Positions 36,224-44,185 of a stretch of 64,000 nucleotides of DNA are shown piece by piece. How positions within the stretch are numbered: position 1 is the first letter of the stretch; every line of letters starts with the position of its first letter. The stretch is from Lachnospiraceae bacterium GAM79. GTDB taxonomy: Bacteria > Bacillota > Clostridia > Lachnospirales > Lachnospiraceae. The translations under genes were made by a program, and so were the position numbers. Under the pieces are notes generated by a model. The model saw only the letters and a program-made list of their open reading frames with translations. It had not been told where the DNA came from and searched no databases. The stretch covers positions 868,001 through 932,000 of the forward strand of contig AP018536.1 in assembly GCA_003584705.1 (NCBI GenBank). Direction: 5' to 3'.

Positions 36224-36394
36224 ATGGAAGTATTGGCTCAAGGGAACAGACATATTGTCGATTCGGATAGCAAAGTAGATAATAATGTAGTTCGCCAAAA
36301 AGTAATGGATAGCTATCAAGATATGTTGAGCGGAAAAGGTAGAGATTACAAAGTTTTTTTCGCAGAGTTGGAAAGCAGGTATAACGGAAAATAA
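36224..36394 (+). CDS. Small antitoxin-like protein (RelB/ParD type position)
   Basis: 56 residues; AAGGAGG is placed ten bases before the ATG. Charged and helical, with a C-terminus YKVFFAELESRYNGK. Its stop overlaps the ATG of a RelE/ParE-like fragment (taATG). The role as antitoxin is inferred from that overlap. Confidence 0.6.
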   Translation: MEVLAQGNRHIVDSDSKVDNNVVRQKVMDSYQDMLSGKGRDYKVFFAELESRYNGK

Positions 36395-36486
36395 TGTATA
36401 AAGTGCAAATTCTTCCCAAGGCGGAAGAGGATATTAGCACGAAAAAGCGCACCTCCCCCAGGTGCGCTTTTTGTGTGCGTCTATAG
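36394..36486 (+). pseudogene. RelE/ParE-type toxin, N-terminal fragment
   Basis: The frame begins MYKVQILPKAEEDI, a typical RelE/ParE start. After about 15 codons it runs into a terminator hairpin and ends at 36484. Normal toxins have about 90-110 residues, so most of the gene is lost and the antitoxin is orphaned. Confidence 0.7.
36442..36472. terminator. Bidirectional terminator between toxin remnant and antiporter
   Basis: AAAAAGCGCACCT and AGGTGCGCTTTTT are a perfect 13-base inverted repeat around a 5-base C loop. It can end the minus-strand antiporter transcript as well as plus-strand transcripts. Confidence 0.93.
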
Positions 36487-36494
36487 CCGCACTG

Positions 36495-37412
36495 TTACCT
36501 CACGAAGAGGTAAGCCGTATATGCAACATACAGAAGCACGCACGCAGCCCCCTCACTGCGGGTCATGCGTCTGCCGGTACGGGCGAATACGAAGAGCAGA
36601 ATGGCACTGCCAAGGAGCAGTACGGTGTCGATGACGGACTCTCCGAGGACATGCAGAGGGCTGATCACCGCGGACATTCCGAGGATAAACAGGATGTTGA
36701 ACAGGTTGGAGCCGATGGCATTGCCCAGCGCCAGCCCGCTGTCTCCCTTTTTCGTGGCAACGATGGAGGTCACCAGCTCAGGCAGGGAGGTGCCGATGGC
36801 GATAATGGTCAGTCCGATGAAATTCTGGCTGACACCAAAATTCGTAGCTATGATGCAGGCTTTATCTACCACCAGATCCCCACCGAAGATAACGGCAGCG
36901 AGACCTCCGGCAATATACAAAAGGCTGCGGGGAAGAGAGAGGATCTTGCCGGGTTCGCCCTCTTCTCTGTTTTTCCGGGCAGAATAGATCATAAATCCCA
37001 GATATACGATCATGCCAAGCAGCAGGACTGCACCCTCAATGCGGCTTAAGCTGCCATCTAAAAACATCAGACATAATACGACGGTTACCAGGATATTTAA
37101 CGGCATATCCCGCTTCAGGATCTCTCCGTGGGGCATAAAGCTGTGCAGGAATGCGCAGATACCTACCACCACCAGCCCGTTGAAGATATTCGAGCCGACG
37201 ACATTACTGATGGCGATATCATTACTGCCAGCCAGGGCAGCATTGATGCTGACGGAAGCCTCCGGCGCGCTGGTGCCCATGGCCACGATGGTCAGTCCGA
37301 TGATGACGCTGGGGACCTTCAGGATCCCCGCCAGGGAGGAGCTTCCCTCCACGAAAAAGTCTGCACCTTTGATCAGAAGTATAAATCCTACGAGTAACAA
37401 TATGTATTCCAT
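36495..37412 (-). CDS. CaCA-family cation/Ca2+ antiporter (YrbG type)
   Basis: 305 residues, about ten membrane helices. Two inverted alpha-repeat motifs are clear: GLTIVAMGTSAPEASVSINA with SNVVGSNIFNGLVVVG, and GLTIIAIGTSLPELVTSIVA with GNAIGSNLFNILFILG. These are the ion-binding GTSxPE and GSNxFN elements of Na+/Ca2+ exchangers. The leader contains an apparent yybP-ykoY RNA, a manganese sensor in known cases, so this protein may export Mn2+ or keep Ca2+/Mn2+ balance (inference). Confidence 0.93.
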   Translation of the reverse strand: MEYILLLVGFILLIKGADFFVEGSSSLAGILKVPSVIIGLTIVAMGTSAPEASVSINAALAGSNDIAISNVVGSNIFNGLVVVGICAFLHSFMPHGEILKRDMPLNILVTVVLCLMFLDGSLSRIEGAVLLLGMIVYLGFMIYSARKNREEGEPGKILSLPRSLLYIAGGLAAVIFGGDLVVDKACIIATNFGVSQNFIGLTIIAIGTSLPELVTSIVATKKGDSGLALGNAIGSNLFNILFILGMSAVISPLHVLGESVIDTVLLLGSAILLFVFARTGRRMTRSEGAACVLLYVAYTAYLFVR

Positions 37413-37467
37413 AAGCTGTCCTTTCCTGCAGCAAGCGTCTGTATTCTTAGAAAAAAGTATAAAAATA

Positions 37468-37636
37468 GAGACTTTTACCGCATCAAAAATGATCGATAAA
37501 AGTCTCGTTGCTTACAATAATAACCGGTCCGACGGACGTGATGACGATTATCATTCCGGACAGCTGCCTGTATCATTCGATTACCATTCCAGGCTACCAT
37601 TCTATCAGAAACCATCCGGGAACTACTCCCTCTTAA
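37468..37636 (-). promoter_or_regulatory. yybP-ykoY (manganese) riboswitch with terminator platform
   Basis: Read on the minus strand, the leader begins with AGAGGGAGTAGTTCCC (37622-37636 region). It later holds GTCGTCATCACG-like sequence (aatcgtcatcacgtcc) and closes with AGCAACGAGAC (37502-37513). These are the conserved loop elements of the yybP-ykoY aptamer. GAGACTTTTA then pairs perfectly with TAAAAGTCTC 19 bases later, followed by a T-rich run: a terminator that competes with the aptamer's last stem. Metal binding would therefore favour read-through. A covariance-model search (Rfam RF00080) would settle it. Confidence 0.82.
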
Positions 37637-37646
37637 CTGTGCCCTC

Positions 37647-37675
37647 ATTCTACAAAAAAGGACAAGCACTGTCAA
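37647..37675 (-). promoter_or_regulatory. Promoter of the riboswitch-antiporter transcript
   Basis: On the minus strand TTGACA (37670-37675), a 17-base spacer and TAGAAT (37647-37652) make a near-consensus vegetative promoter. Transcription would start near 37640, just before the aptamer. Confidence 0.85.
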
Positions 37676-37696
37676 CAGACTTTGTAAATCTTGACA

Positions 37697-38803
37697 CTAT
37701 TTTAACATGAACTCCACCTTCACGGGATCATGGTCGGAGTAGGAATAGCCGGTGTTTACATTCTCGTAGGACAGGCACTCGATATTGTCGGAGATAATGA
37801 ATCCGTCCAGTGTCACAGTATAAGTAACACCCGGAACATATTCCATATCTGCATTACGGGCGCTGTTCCAAAGGGCTGCCTGCTCCTCTTCGGTCAACAG
37901 ATCCAGACAGAAGGTAAAATGTTCTGGAAGATCACTTCTGGGAAAAGGAAATGCCCAGGACTCACAGCTCTCCGCATCCTCTTCGGAAGCCTTCAGGTCG
38001 TGGTTAAAGTCGCCGCCGCAGAGCACATAATTGCCGGCTTCGTATTCTTTTGCCATATCATTGCACAGCATCTCAATCTGTCCCTTGCGGATCTCATCGC
38101 TGTTGCCGTAAGCGGACATATGCAGATTGAAGATCACCAGCTTTTTCCCGTTGTCCACCGGGATCCGGGAGACACTGTAGCAACGGTCCAGATCGAAGAA
38201 CTTGCTGAAGGAAGTGGATATGGGGAAGCTTCTGCGCAGGGCGGAAGACACCGGATATTTCGAGAACAGTCCGAGTCCTGCCCTGCTGCTGCCGTGGGGC
38301 TGTGTAAACGGATAGAACAGGAAGGCGGAATCATAATTCTGCGCAAATACAGTAGTATATTCCGGCAGAATGTTGCGCAGCATCTCGTACTCATCCGTAT
38401 GATAGCTTCTGGTGGCATCCAGATCGATCTCCTGGATCAGTGCAAAATCCGGGTCTAATGACTTCACCAGCTCTCCCGCACCGTTTATGGCATACTGTAC
38501 GGTCTCAGGGCTCTCCGCCCAGGAGGAGGTACCGCCGTCCATGAAGAAGCTATAATCCGGCAGATAAGCACCGAAACCGATGTTGTAGGTCACTGCGGAA
38601 TATTCCGTATCCGTAGCCAGCACCGCAGCCGCACCTGTGGTGGTATCGTCGACCGGTGCCTCCACCACCAGTTCCTGATTGTCCTCGATCCTGTAATAAC
38701 TGGCATAGAGGTAGACGATGTAAGCCAACAGTGCGAGGATGAGGATCCCCAGCACGATACACATGGTTTTTAATAACGTTTTACATAAATTTTTCTTTTT
38801 CAT
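37697..38803 (-). CDS. Membrane-anchored endonuclease/exonuclease/phosphatase-family protein
   Basis: 368 residues. One N-terminal membrane helix (about 12-34) anchors an outside domain. The EEP fold shows AVTYNIGFGAY, ALIQEIDLDATRSYHTDEY, IFNLHMSAYG, VLCGGDFNHDL and the final YSDHDPVKVEF. These supply the Mg2+ and His residues of the DNase I/sphingomyelinase superfamily. An outside location suggests a phosphodiesterase or nuclease acting at the cell surface; the substrate is unknown. Confidence 0.9.
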   Translation of the reverse strand: MKKKNLCKTLLKTMCIVLGILILALLAYIVYLYASYYRIEDNQELVVEAPVDDTTTGAAAVLATDTEYSAVTYNIGFGAYLPDYSFFMDGGTSSWAESPETVQYAINGAGELVKSLDPDFALIQEIDLDATRSYHTDEYEMLRNILPEYTTVFAQNYDSAFLFYPFTQPHGSSRAGLGLFSKYPVSSALRRSFPISTSFSKFFDLDRCYSVSRIPVDNGKKLVIFNLHMSAYGNSDEIRKGQIEMLCNDMAKEYEAGNYVLCGGDFNHDLKASEEDAESCESWAFPFPRSDLPEHFTFCLDLLTEEEQAALWNSARNADMEYVPGVTYTVTLDGFIISDNIECLSYENVNTGYSYSDHDPVKVEFMLK

Positions 38804-39084
38804 ATCCTTATTTTAACAAGCCTTGCGGGAAATGGCAAATGTTAAAATTTCTATGAGAAATAGGCACTCGCATGCTGTTTTTGCATTTAATATACGAATG
38901 GGACTTGTACCTGTCATTATAGTGAATAATGTTTCAGTAATGTTGTAATAATGTTTATATAATGTCATATATTATTTAAAGTCCTTATCCTAGTGTATCA
39001 TAGGCAGAAATGCAAATAAATTTTCACCTATGATGTAATTGTAATGTTGTTGTAATGTTTAGTAATGTTTGATATAGTTATCGG
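38804..39084. other. AT-rich spacer left of the IS1634 element
   Basis: No gene. It includes one copy of a 31-bp direct repeat (38810-38840) and several variants of the string gtaatgtt between about 38935 and 39070, giving an irregular short-repeat tract. The promoter of the minus-strand EEP gene probably lies at its left edge. Confidence 0.5.
38810..38840 (+). repeat. 31-bp direct repeat, left copy
   Basis: Starts attttaacaagcctt and ends aaatggcaaat. The copy at 41074-41104 has the same ends and differs at three positions in the middle. The two copies flank the IS1634 element at unequal distances. Confidence 0.8.
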
Positions 39085-39230
39085 GAGTTTGACACTTCTT
39101 TTTTTTAGCGTTCTGATGTAAATCCTTTATTTAAGCCATTTATGGCTTATTTTTTTGTCAAATTTTATGATTTTATACGTGCTTTTTTGTACTGGTTATA
39201 GTTAGCTAGAATTAACTGGGAGGTTCACTT

Positions 39231-40982
39231 ATGTATATCAATATTACAGGCAGTAAAGATAACAAGGATGTTTACATTACACAGTCCTACTGCAAAGACA
39301 ACGGTAAAACTTCTTCCCGCATCTACAAAAAACTCGGAAAATACAATGATCTTCTGGCACGGTTTTCCGGAAACGAAGCCGCCATGATGGACTGGGCGAA
39401 AAAAGAAGCGAAAAAAACTCTGCTCTACAACCAACGCAGGGAAAAAGTTACGGTTTCCTTTTCCTCGCTTGCCCGTATCCCACTGGACGAAGAGCGGCTC
39501 TTCAACGTCGGCTATCTGTTCCTGCAGCAGCTCTGCACCGAACTGCGGCTCGACAACATCTGCAGAAATATCCGTAACCATCACAGGTTTACTTACGATT
39601 TCCATGCTATCCTTACGGATCTGATCTATGCAAGGATCCTTTCCCCTTCCAGCAAGCTCAGCAGTTTCTCTTACTGCCAGTCCCTTCTGGAAGCGCCAAA
39701 GTATTCCCTGCAGAATCTTTACCGTTCCCTTTCCGTTCTCGCAGAAGAATCGGATTACATTCAGGAAGAGCTTTACCAGAACTCCAACTTTGTCCATCCG
39801 CGTAACTCAAAAATTCTTTACTACGACTGCACCAACTATTATTTTGAGATTGAAGCGGAAGATGGCATGAAAAAGTATGGAAAAAGCAAGGAACACAGAC
39901 CAAATCCTATCGTGACCATGGGACTTTTCATGGATGCAGACGGCATCCCCCTTTCCGTTGACCTATATCCCGGAAACCAGAACGAGCAGCTTACCCTGAA
40001 GCCTCTGGAGACGAAAGTGATCCGGGATTTTAACTGCAGCGAGTTTATCTTCTGCTCCGATGCCGGGCTTGGCAGTAAGGGCAACCGCTTTTTTAACAGC
40101 TTTGGAAACAGGTCTTATGTGATCACGTATTCCCTGAAAAAAATGAAAAAGGAAGAACGTGAACTGGCGCTCCTTCCAACACAGTTCAAGGTTCCGGGAT
40201 CAGACAAGTTCATAGACATATCCACGCTGGATGAAACCGACCCCGAAGTATATAACACCGTTTATTACAAAGAATACCCCATTGTCACGGGAGATATGGA
40301 CGAAACTGTTATCATCACCTACTCTCCGAAATACAAAGCATACCAGCAGAGAATCCGGGCCGGTCAGATTGAACGCGCCATCAGGATCATGCAGTCCCCG
40401 GATAAAGCCAGAAAAGGGAAAAATCCAAACGATCCTTCCCGTTTCATTCAAAAAACAGCAGTTACCAACGATGGTGAAATCGCACAGAAGCAGGTTTACC
40501 AGTTGGATGAGGAACGCATTCGTGAAGAGGCCATGTATGATGGTTTCTATGCTGTTGTAACAAACCTGGACGGTGATGTCCGAGAGATTATCAACATCAA
40601 CAAACGCCGCTGGGAGATTGAAGAAAACTTCCGGATCATGAAAACAGAATTCGAAGCAAGACCTGTTTTTGTAAGGCGGGAAGACAGTATAAAAGCCCAC
40701 TTTATAACCTGTTACATTAGCCTTCTGGTTTACCGTCTGCTGGAAAAGAAACTGGGAGAAGGATTCACCTGCAGCGAAATTTTGAAAGCCCTCCGGGAAA
40801 TGAATGTAACCCTGCTGTCCAAAGACAGTGGCTACATTCCCTCCTACAAACGCACGAAACTGACAGACGCCCTGCACACAGCCTTCGGGTTCCGAACGGA
40901 TTACGAATTCATCTCAAAGGCAGATATGCGGGCGATTATCAAAGAAACGAAACAGAAAAAAATAGCACAATTTCAAAAATAG
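39231..40982 (+). CDS. IS1634-family transposase
   Basis: 583 residues, GGGAGG before the ATG. The DDE core is of the IS4/IS1634 type: ILYYDCTNYYFEIE (first D), FIFCSDAGLGSKGNR (second D) and the Y-2-R-3-E-6-K-like box near RRWEIEENFRIMKTEFEARP (Glu). It appears complete and uninterrupted. Confidence 0.93.
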   Translation: MYINITGSKDNKDVYITQSYCKDNGKTSSRIYKKLGKYNDLLARFSGNEAAMMDWAKKEAKKTLLYNQRREKVTVSFSSLARIPLDEERLFNVGYLFLQQLCTELRLDNICRNIRNHHRFTYDFHAILTDLIYARILSPSSKLSSFSYCQSLLEAPKYSLQNLYRSLSVLAEESDYIQEELYQNSNFVHPRNSKILYYDCTNYYFEIEAEDGMKKYGKSKEHRPNPIVTMGLFMDADGIPLSVDLYPGNQNEQLTLKPLETKVIRDFNCSEFIFCSDAGLGSKGNRFFNSFGNRSYVITYSLKKMKKEERELALLPTQFKVPGSDKFIDISTLDETDPEVYNTVYYKEYPIVTGDMDETVIITYSPKYKAYQQRIRAGQIERAIRIMQSPDKARKGKNPNDPSRFIQKTAVTNDGEIAQKQVYQLDEERIREEAMYDGFYAVVTNLDGDVREIININKRRWEIEENFRIMKTEFEARPVFVRREDSIKAHFITCYISLLVYRLLEKKLGEGFTCSEILKALREMNVTLLSKDSGYIPSYKRTKLTDALHTAFGFRTDYEFISKADMRAIIKETKQKKIAQFQK

Positions 40983-41000
40983 TACATATCGATGCAAAAA

Positions 41001-41050
41001 CCAAAACAGCCATACCACAGATAAACACTGGGGGGCATGGCTGTTTTTGG
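41001..41050 (+). terminator. Terminator inside the IS1634 right end
   Basis: ccaaaacagccat pairs with atggctgtttttgg around a 23-base loop, just after the transposase stop. Confidence 0.7.
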
Positions 41051-41073
41051 CTCTATAAAGTGTCAAAGATGGG

Positions 41074-41104
41074 ATTTTAACAAGCCTTTCAGAAAATGGC
41101 AAAT
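41074..41104 (+). repeat. 31-bp direct repeat, right copy
   Basis: Matches 38810-38840 at 28 of 31 positions; lies directly outside the right end of the IS. Confidence 0.8.
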
Positions 41105-41223
41105 AGGAATATTTTATTTGTTATTTGTGTGGTCTTATGCTAAACTGATGCTGGACGATATTTGGCATCAAAGCTTATAAAAGGAATCATTTCGTATCGG
41201 AAAGATACAGAAGGAGGAATTTT

Positions 41224-42438
41224 ATGAGTGAAATTGTAATCAGAGATGTGAAAACTTTTGTCACCGCCCCCAGGGGGATCAACCTGGTGGTTGTGAAGGT
41301 AGAAACATCGGAGCCGGAGCTGTACGGCTATGGCTGTGCCACTTTTACGTGGAGACACAAAGCGGTGGTAACCGCAGTGGAGGAGTATCTGAAGCCTCTG
41401 TTTGTGGGAAAAAACGTACAGAACATCCAGGAAATCTGGCAGTCTATGATGGGCAGCTCCTATTGGAGAAACAGTGCGGTATTGAACAACGCTATGTCCG
41501 GAGTAGATGAGGCATTGTGGGACATCAAGGGCAAACTGGCGGGAATGCCGGTCTATGATCTGCTCGGGGGAAAATGCAGAGAAGGAATTGCCCTGTACCG
41601 GCATGCCGACGGAAAAAACTGGGAAGAAGTCAGAGAATGTATTTATGGTTATGTGGAAGAGGGATATCGATATATTCGTTGTCACATGGGGCTCTATGGT
41701 GGTAACCTTGACAGCAGACAGGTGCTGGTAAAGCCGGAAAATGCACCGGAAGGCGCCTATTATAACCCGAGACTGTATATGCAGAGCGTTGTAGAGCTTA
41801 TGGACAAGGTTCGAACGGAATTCGGATGGAATCTGGAGATCATGCATGATGTCCATGAGAGACTATCTCTGGCAGATACTCTGACATTTGCCAGAGAGAT
41901 GGAAGCATTCAAATTGTTCTTCCTGGAGGATTGCGTGAGACCAGATCAGGGAGAATATCTTAGATATCTGAGAGAACAGACAAGTGTACCGCTGGCAATC
42001 GGGGAACTGTTCACTAACCAGACGGAATGGCGGACGATCATTCAGAACCAGTGGATCGACTTTATCCGGGTACACTTAAGTGATATCGGAGGCATCACTC
42101 CTGCTGTCAGACTGGCTCATTTTGCAGATGTATATCAGGTGCGTACTGCATGGCATGGTCCCAATGATCTGTCGCCGATCGGAATGGCGGCGCAGATGCA
42201 CTTGGATCTTGCGATGCCTAATTTTGGTATTCAGGAATTCTCCGGCTTTGAGGATGCGGAGCGGGAAGTATTCCCCGGCTGTCCCGAAGTCCGGAACGGT
42301 TACGCTTATTTAAGCGGTGCGCCTGGAATCGGAACCGGATTTGATGAGAAATTAGCAAAAAAATATCCTGCAAACGAAAATGTGAATTTTGGCTGGCTGT
42401 TCAGCCGTCTGCCGGATGGCACGCCGGTCAGACCGTGA
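41224..42438 (+). CDS. manD: Enolase-superfamily sugar-acid dehydratase, ManD/RspA type
   Basis: 404 residues; AGAAGGAGG before the ATG. The ManD pattern is complete: EIMHDVHER (metal Asp and His), FFLEDCVRP (Glu), IGELFTN (Glu) and TAWHGPNDLSPIG (His). Family members dehydrate D-mannonate (some D-gluconate) to 2-keto-3-deoxy sugar acid; others have little activity. It is the first gene of a locus with a sugar ABC transporter and a GH1 enzyme, which suggests catabolism of a glycoside or sugar acid. The exact substrate cannot be read from sequence. Confidence 0.88.
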   Translation: MSEIVIRDVKTFVTAPRGINLVVVKVETSEPELYGYGCATFTWRHKAVVTAVEEYLKPLFVGKNVQNIQEIWQSMMGSSYWRNSAVLNNAMSGVDEALWDIKGKLAGMPVYDLLGGKCREGIALYRHADGKNWEEVRECIYGYVEEGYRYIRCHMGLYGGNLDSRQVLVKPENAPEGAYYNPRLYMQSVVELMDKVRTEFGWNLEIMHDVHERLSLADTLTFAREMEAFKLFFLEDCVRPDQGEYLRYLREQTSVPLAIGELFTNQTEWRTIIQNQWIDFIRVHLSDIGGITPAVRLAHFADVYQVRTAWHGPNDLSPIGMAAQMHLDLAMPNFGIQEFSGFEDAEREVFPGCPEVRNGYAYLSGAPGIGTGFDEKLAKKYPANENVNFGWLFSRLPDGTPVRP

Positions 42439-42469
42439 TGAGAAGATAAAAGTATAAAATTATAAAGAA

Positions 42470-44185
42470 ATGAAAAGAGTAAGAAAACGTTTAATGCTGA
42501 CCGTATGCGCTATGGTACTGCCTCTTGCGGTGACGCTGATCATATATAATATTTATTCTATGACAGCGCTGAACCGGCAGGCTGCCCAGAGCGCAGCCGG
42601 TACCGGCTATATTTACGAACAGTTTTATGAGAAAGATATTAAAACGGTCGAGTCTTATATGATTTCGGAAATGGTGGGAAATGATTTCCGGAGACTCAAT
42701 TATCCGTTGGAGTCATTACAGGCCTATCTGTGTGGGCAGAGCATTCTGGAAGATTTTACAAAATATCTGACTTCGGATGTGGATGGACTGGTGGCATTGG
42801 AATTCTATTCGGAGAGTAATGATCTGGTCCGGATCAAGCATGCCACAGGTACTCGCTATGAGCAGACCAAACAGTCCAGAATACGCCGGGCCGTATATGA
42901 GGAGATGAAGCAGGGGGAACTGAATAATGACTGGTATGTGATTCCGGTGGGGGATGATTATTTCCTGATCCGGATTCTGAAATACGGTTCTGTGTATGTC
43001 GGTGCGGTCATGGATTTTGACCAGTTTATGAAGCCCTCCGCGGAAGATGGGGGAAGCACGTCTTATCTGGTCTATGCAACGCAGGACGGACAGGCGTTGA
43101 ATCAGGAAAATCTGCTGGAAGAAAAACAGATCGATCTGAAACAGAATTCCAAGGGCTATTACATTACGGGAAAAGGAATGGAACGATACCTTGTGGTGTA
43201 TGAGCAGCTGCCTTATGGAGACCTGCTGCAGTATTACATCAGTCCCTATGGAAGCTTCTGGAGTTATATGGGAGCTTTGCAGTGGTTCCTGCTTTTTTGC
43301 AGCTTTATTTTTATTCTGCTGATCCCGATCTTGTATTTTTATATGTACCGTTTCTTCGTAGCACCCTTAGAGGGACTGAAGGCTACTATGGAAGAAATCG
43401 CCGAGGGTGACCTGAACGCTCATGCGGAGGAAAACAGCGATGTGGAGGAATTCCGCCTGATGGCGACCACCTTTAATCACATGATGGATCAGATCCAGAA
43501 GCTGAAGATCGATGCCTATGAGCAGGAGCGCAGGATTCAGAATGCTACGATTCAGTATTTACAGATTCAGATCCGCCCACACTTTTTCCTGAACTGCCTG
43601 AAGAATTTCTATGCGCTGGCGGAGCAGAAGGAATACCGCTCCATTCAGGAACTGACTCTGGCGCTGTCTTCTTATCTCAGAAAAGTGATCGCTTATGAGG
43701 AAGATACCATCAGTGTCCGGAAAGAGATGGAGAGCGTGGAATCCTACCTGAAACTGTCACAGCTGGGATTGTCCGTACCGGTGAATTACAGCATCGCCGT
43801 GGACGAAAAACTGGAAGAATTTCAGATCCTGCCGTTGTCGGTGCTGACTTTCGTGGAGAATGCAGTGAAATATGGTGTACAGTCCCAAAAAACACTGCTC
43901 ATCAGTATCCGGGTATCGCTACTCCCTGGAGAGACGCCGGAGGATACGTATGTGTGTATTACGATTCTGGACAACGGTCCCGGTTTCCCGGAAGATGTGC
44001 TGCATGTTCTGAACAAGGGAGAATTCGCGGAAGAGAAGAGCTCGGGGATCGGTATTCAGAATGTCTGGAAACGTATGAAAATACGTTATGAGGAAAAAGC
44101 AACAATATTATACAGCAACTCGAACGGAGCTTGCGTGGAGATGTATTTACCCTATGGAAAAGATGAATGTATTAATAGTAGATGA
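42470..44185 (+). CDS. Sensor histidine kinase, YesM/LytS type
   Basis: 571 residues. An N-terminal membrane helix (about 9-28), an outside sensor of about 230 residues, a second helix (about 265-290) and a HAMP segment come first. The His-kinase domain has QIRPHFFLNCLKNFYALAE with the phospho-His. The ATP site has FVENAVKYG, ILDNGPGFPED and SSGIGIQNVW. The ribosome site is weak, so translation may depend on coupling. It overlaps the response regulator by 32 bases. It is probably the sensor that controls the sugar transporter downstream. Confidence 0.93.
   Translation: MKRVRKRLMLTVCAMVLPLAVTLIIYNIYSMTALNRQAAQSAAGTGYIYEQFYEKDIKTVESYMISEMVGNDFRRLNYPLESLQAYLCGQSILEDFTKYLTSDVDGLVALEFYSESNDLVRIKHATGTRYEQTKQSRIRRAVYEEMKQGELNNDWYVIPVGDDYFLIRILKYGSVYVGAVMDFDQFMKPSAEDGGSTSYLVYATQDGQALNQENLLEEKQIDLKQNSKGYYITGKGMERYLVVYEQLPYGDLLQYYISPYGSFWSYMGALQWFLLFCSFIFILLIPILYFYMYRFFVAPLEGLKATMEEIAEGDLNAHAEENSDVEEFRLMATTFNHMMDQIQKLKIDAYEQERRIQNATIQYLQIQIRPHFFLNCLKNFYALAEQKEYRSIQELTLALSSYLRKVIAYEEDTISVRKEMESVESYLKLSQLGLSVPVNYSIAVDEKLEEFQILPLSVLTFVENAVKYGVQSQKTLLISIRVSLLPGETPEDTYVCITILDNGPGFPEDVLHVLNKGEFAEEKSSGIGIQNVWKRMKIRYEEKATILYSNSNGACVEMYLPYGKDECINSR

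Larger units (their letters stand above)
39085..41070 (+). mobile_element. IS1634-family (IS4-related) insertion sequence
   Basis: About 2 kb. The ten bases tttgacactt at 39088-39097 recur inverted (aagtgtcaaa) at 41058-41067 and mark the ends to within a few bases. Inside are one long transposase gene and a terminator. Family members can make very long target duplications; none was recognised here. Confidence 0.7.

Noticed and set aside
38810-41104. 31-bp repeats as IS1634 target-site duplication
   Set aside because: Sequence beyond the 31 bases does not match between flanks, and the left copy is about 245 bases from the IS end.
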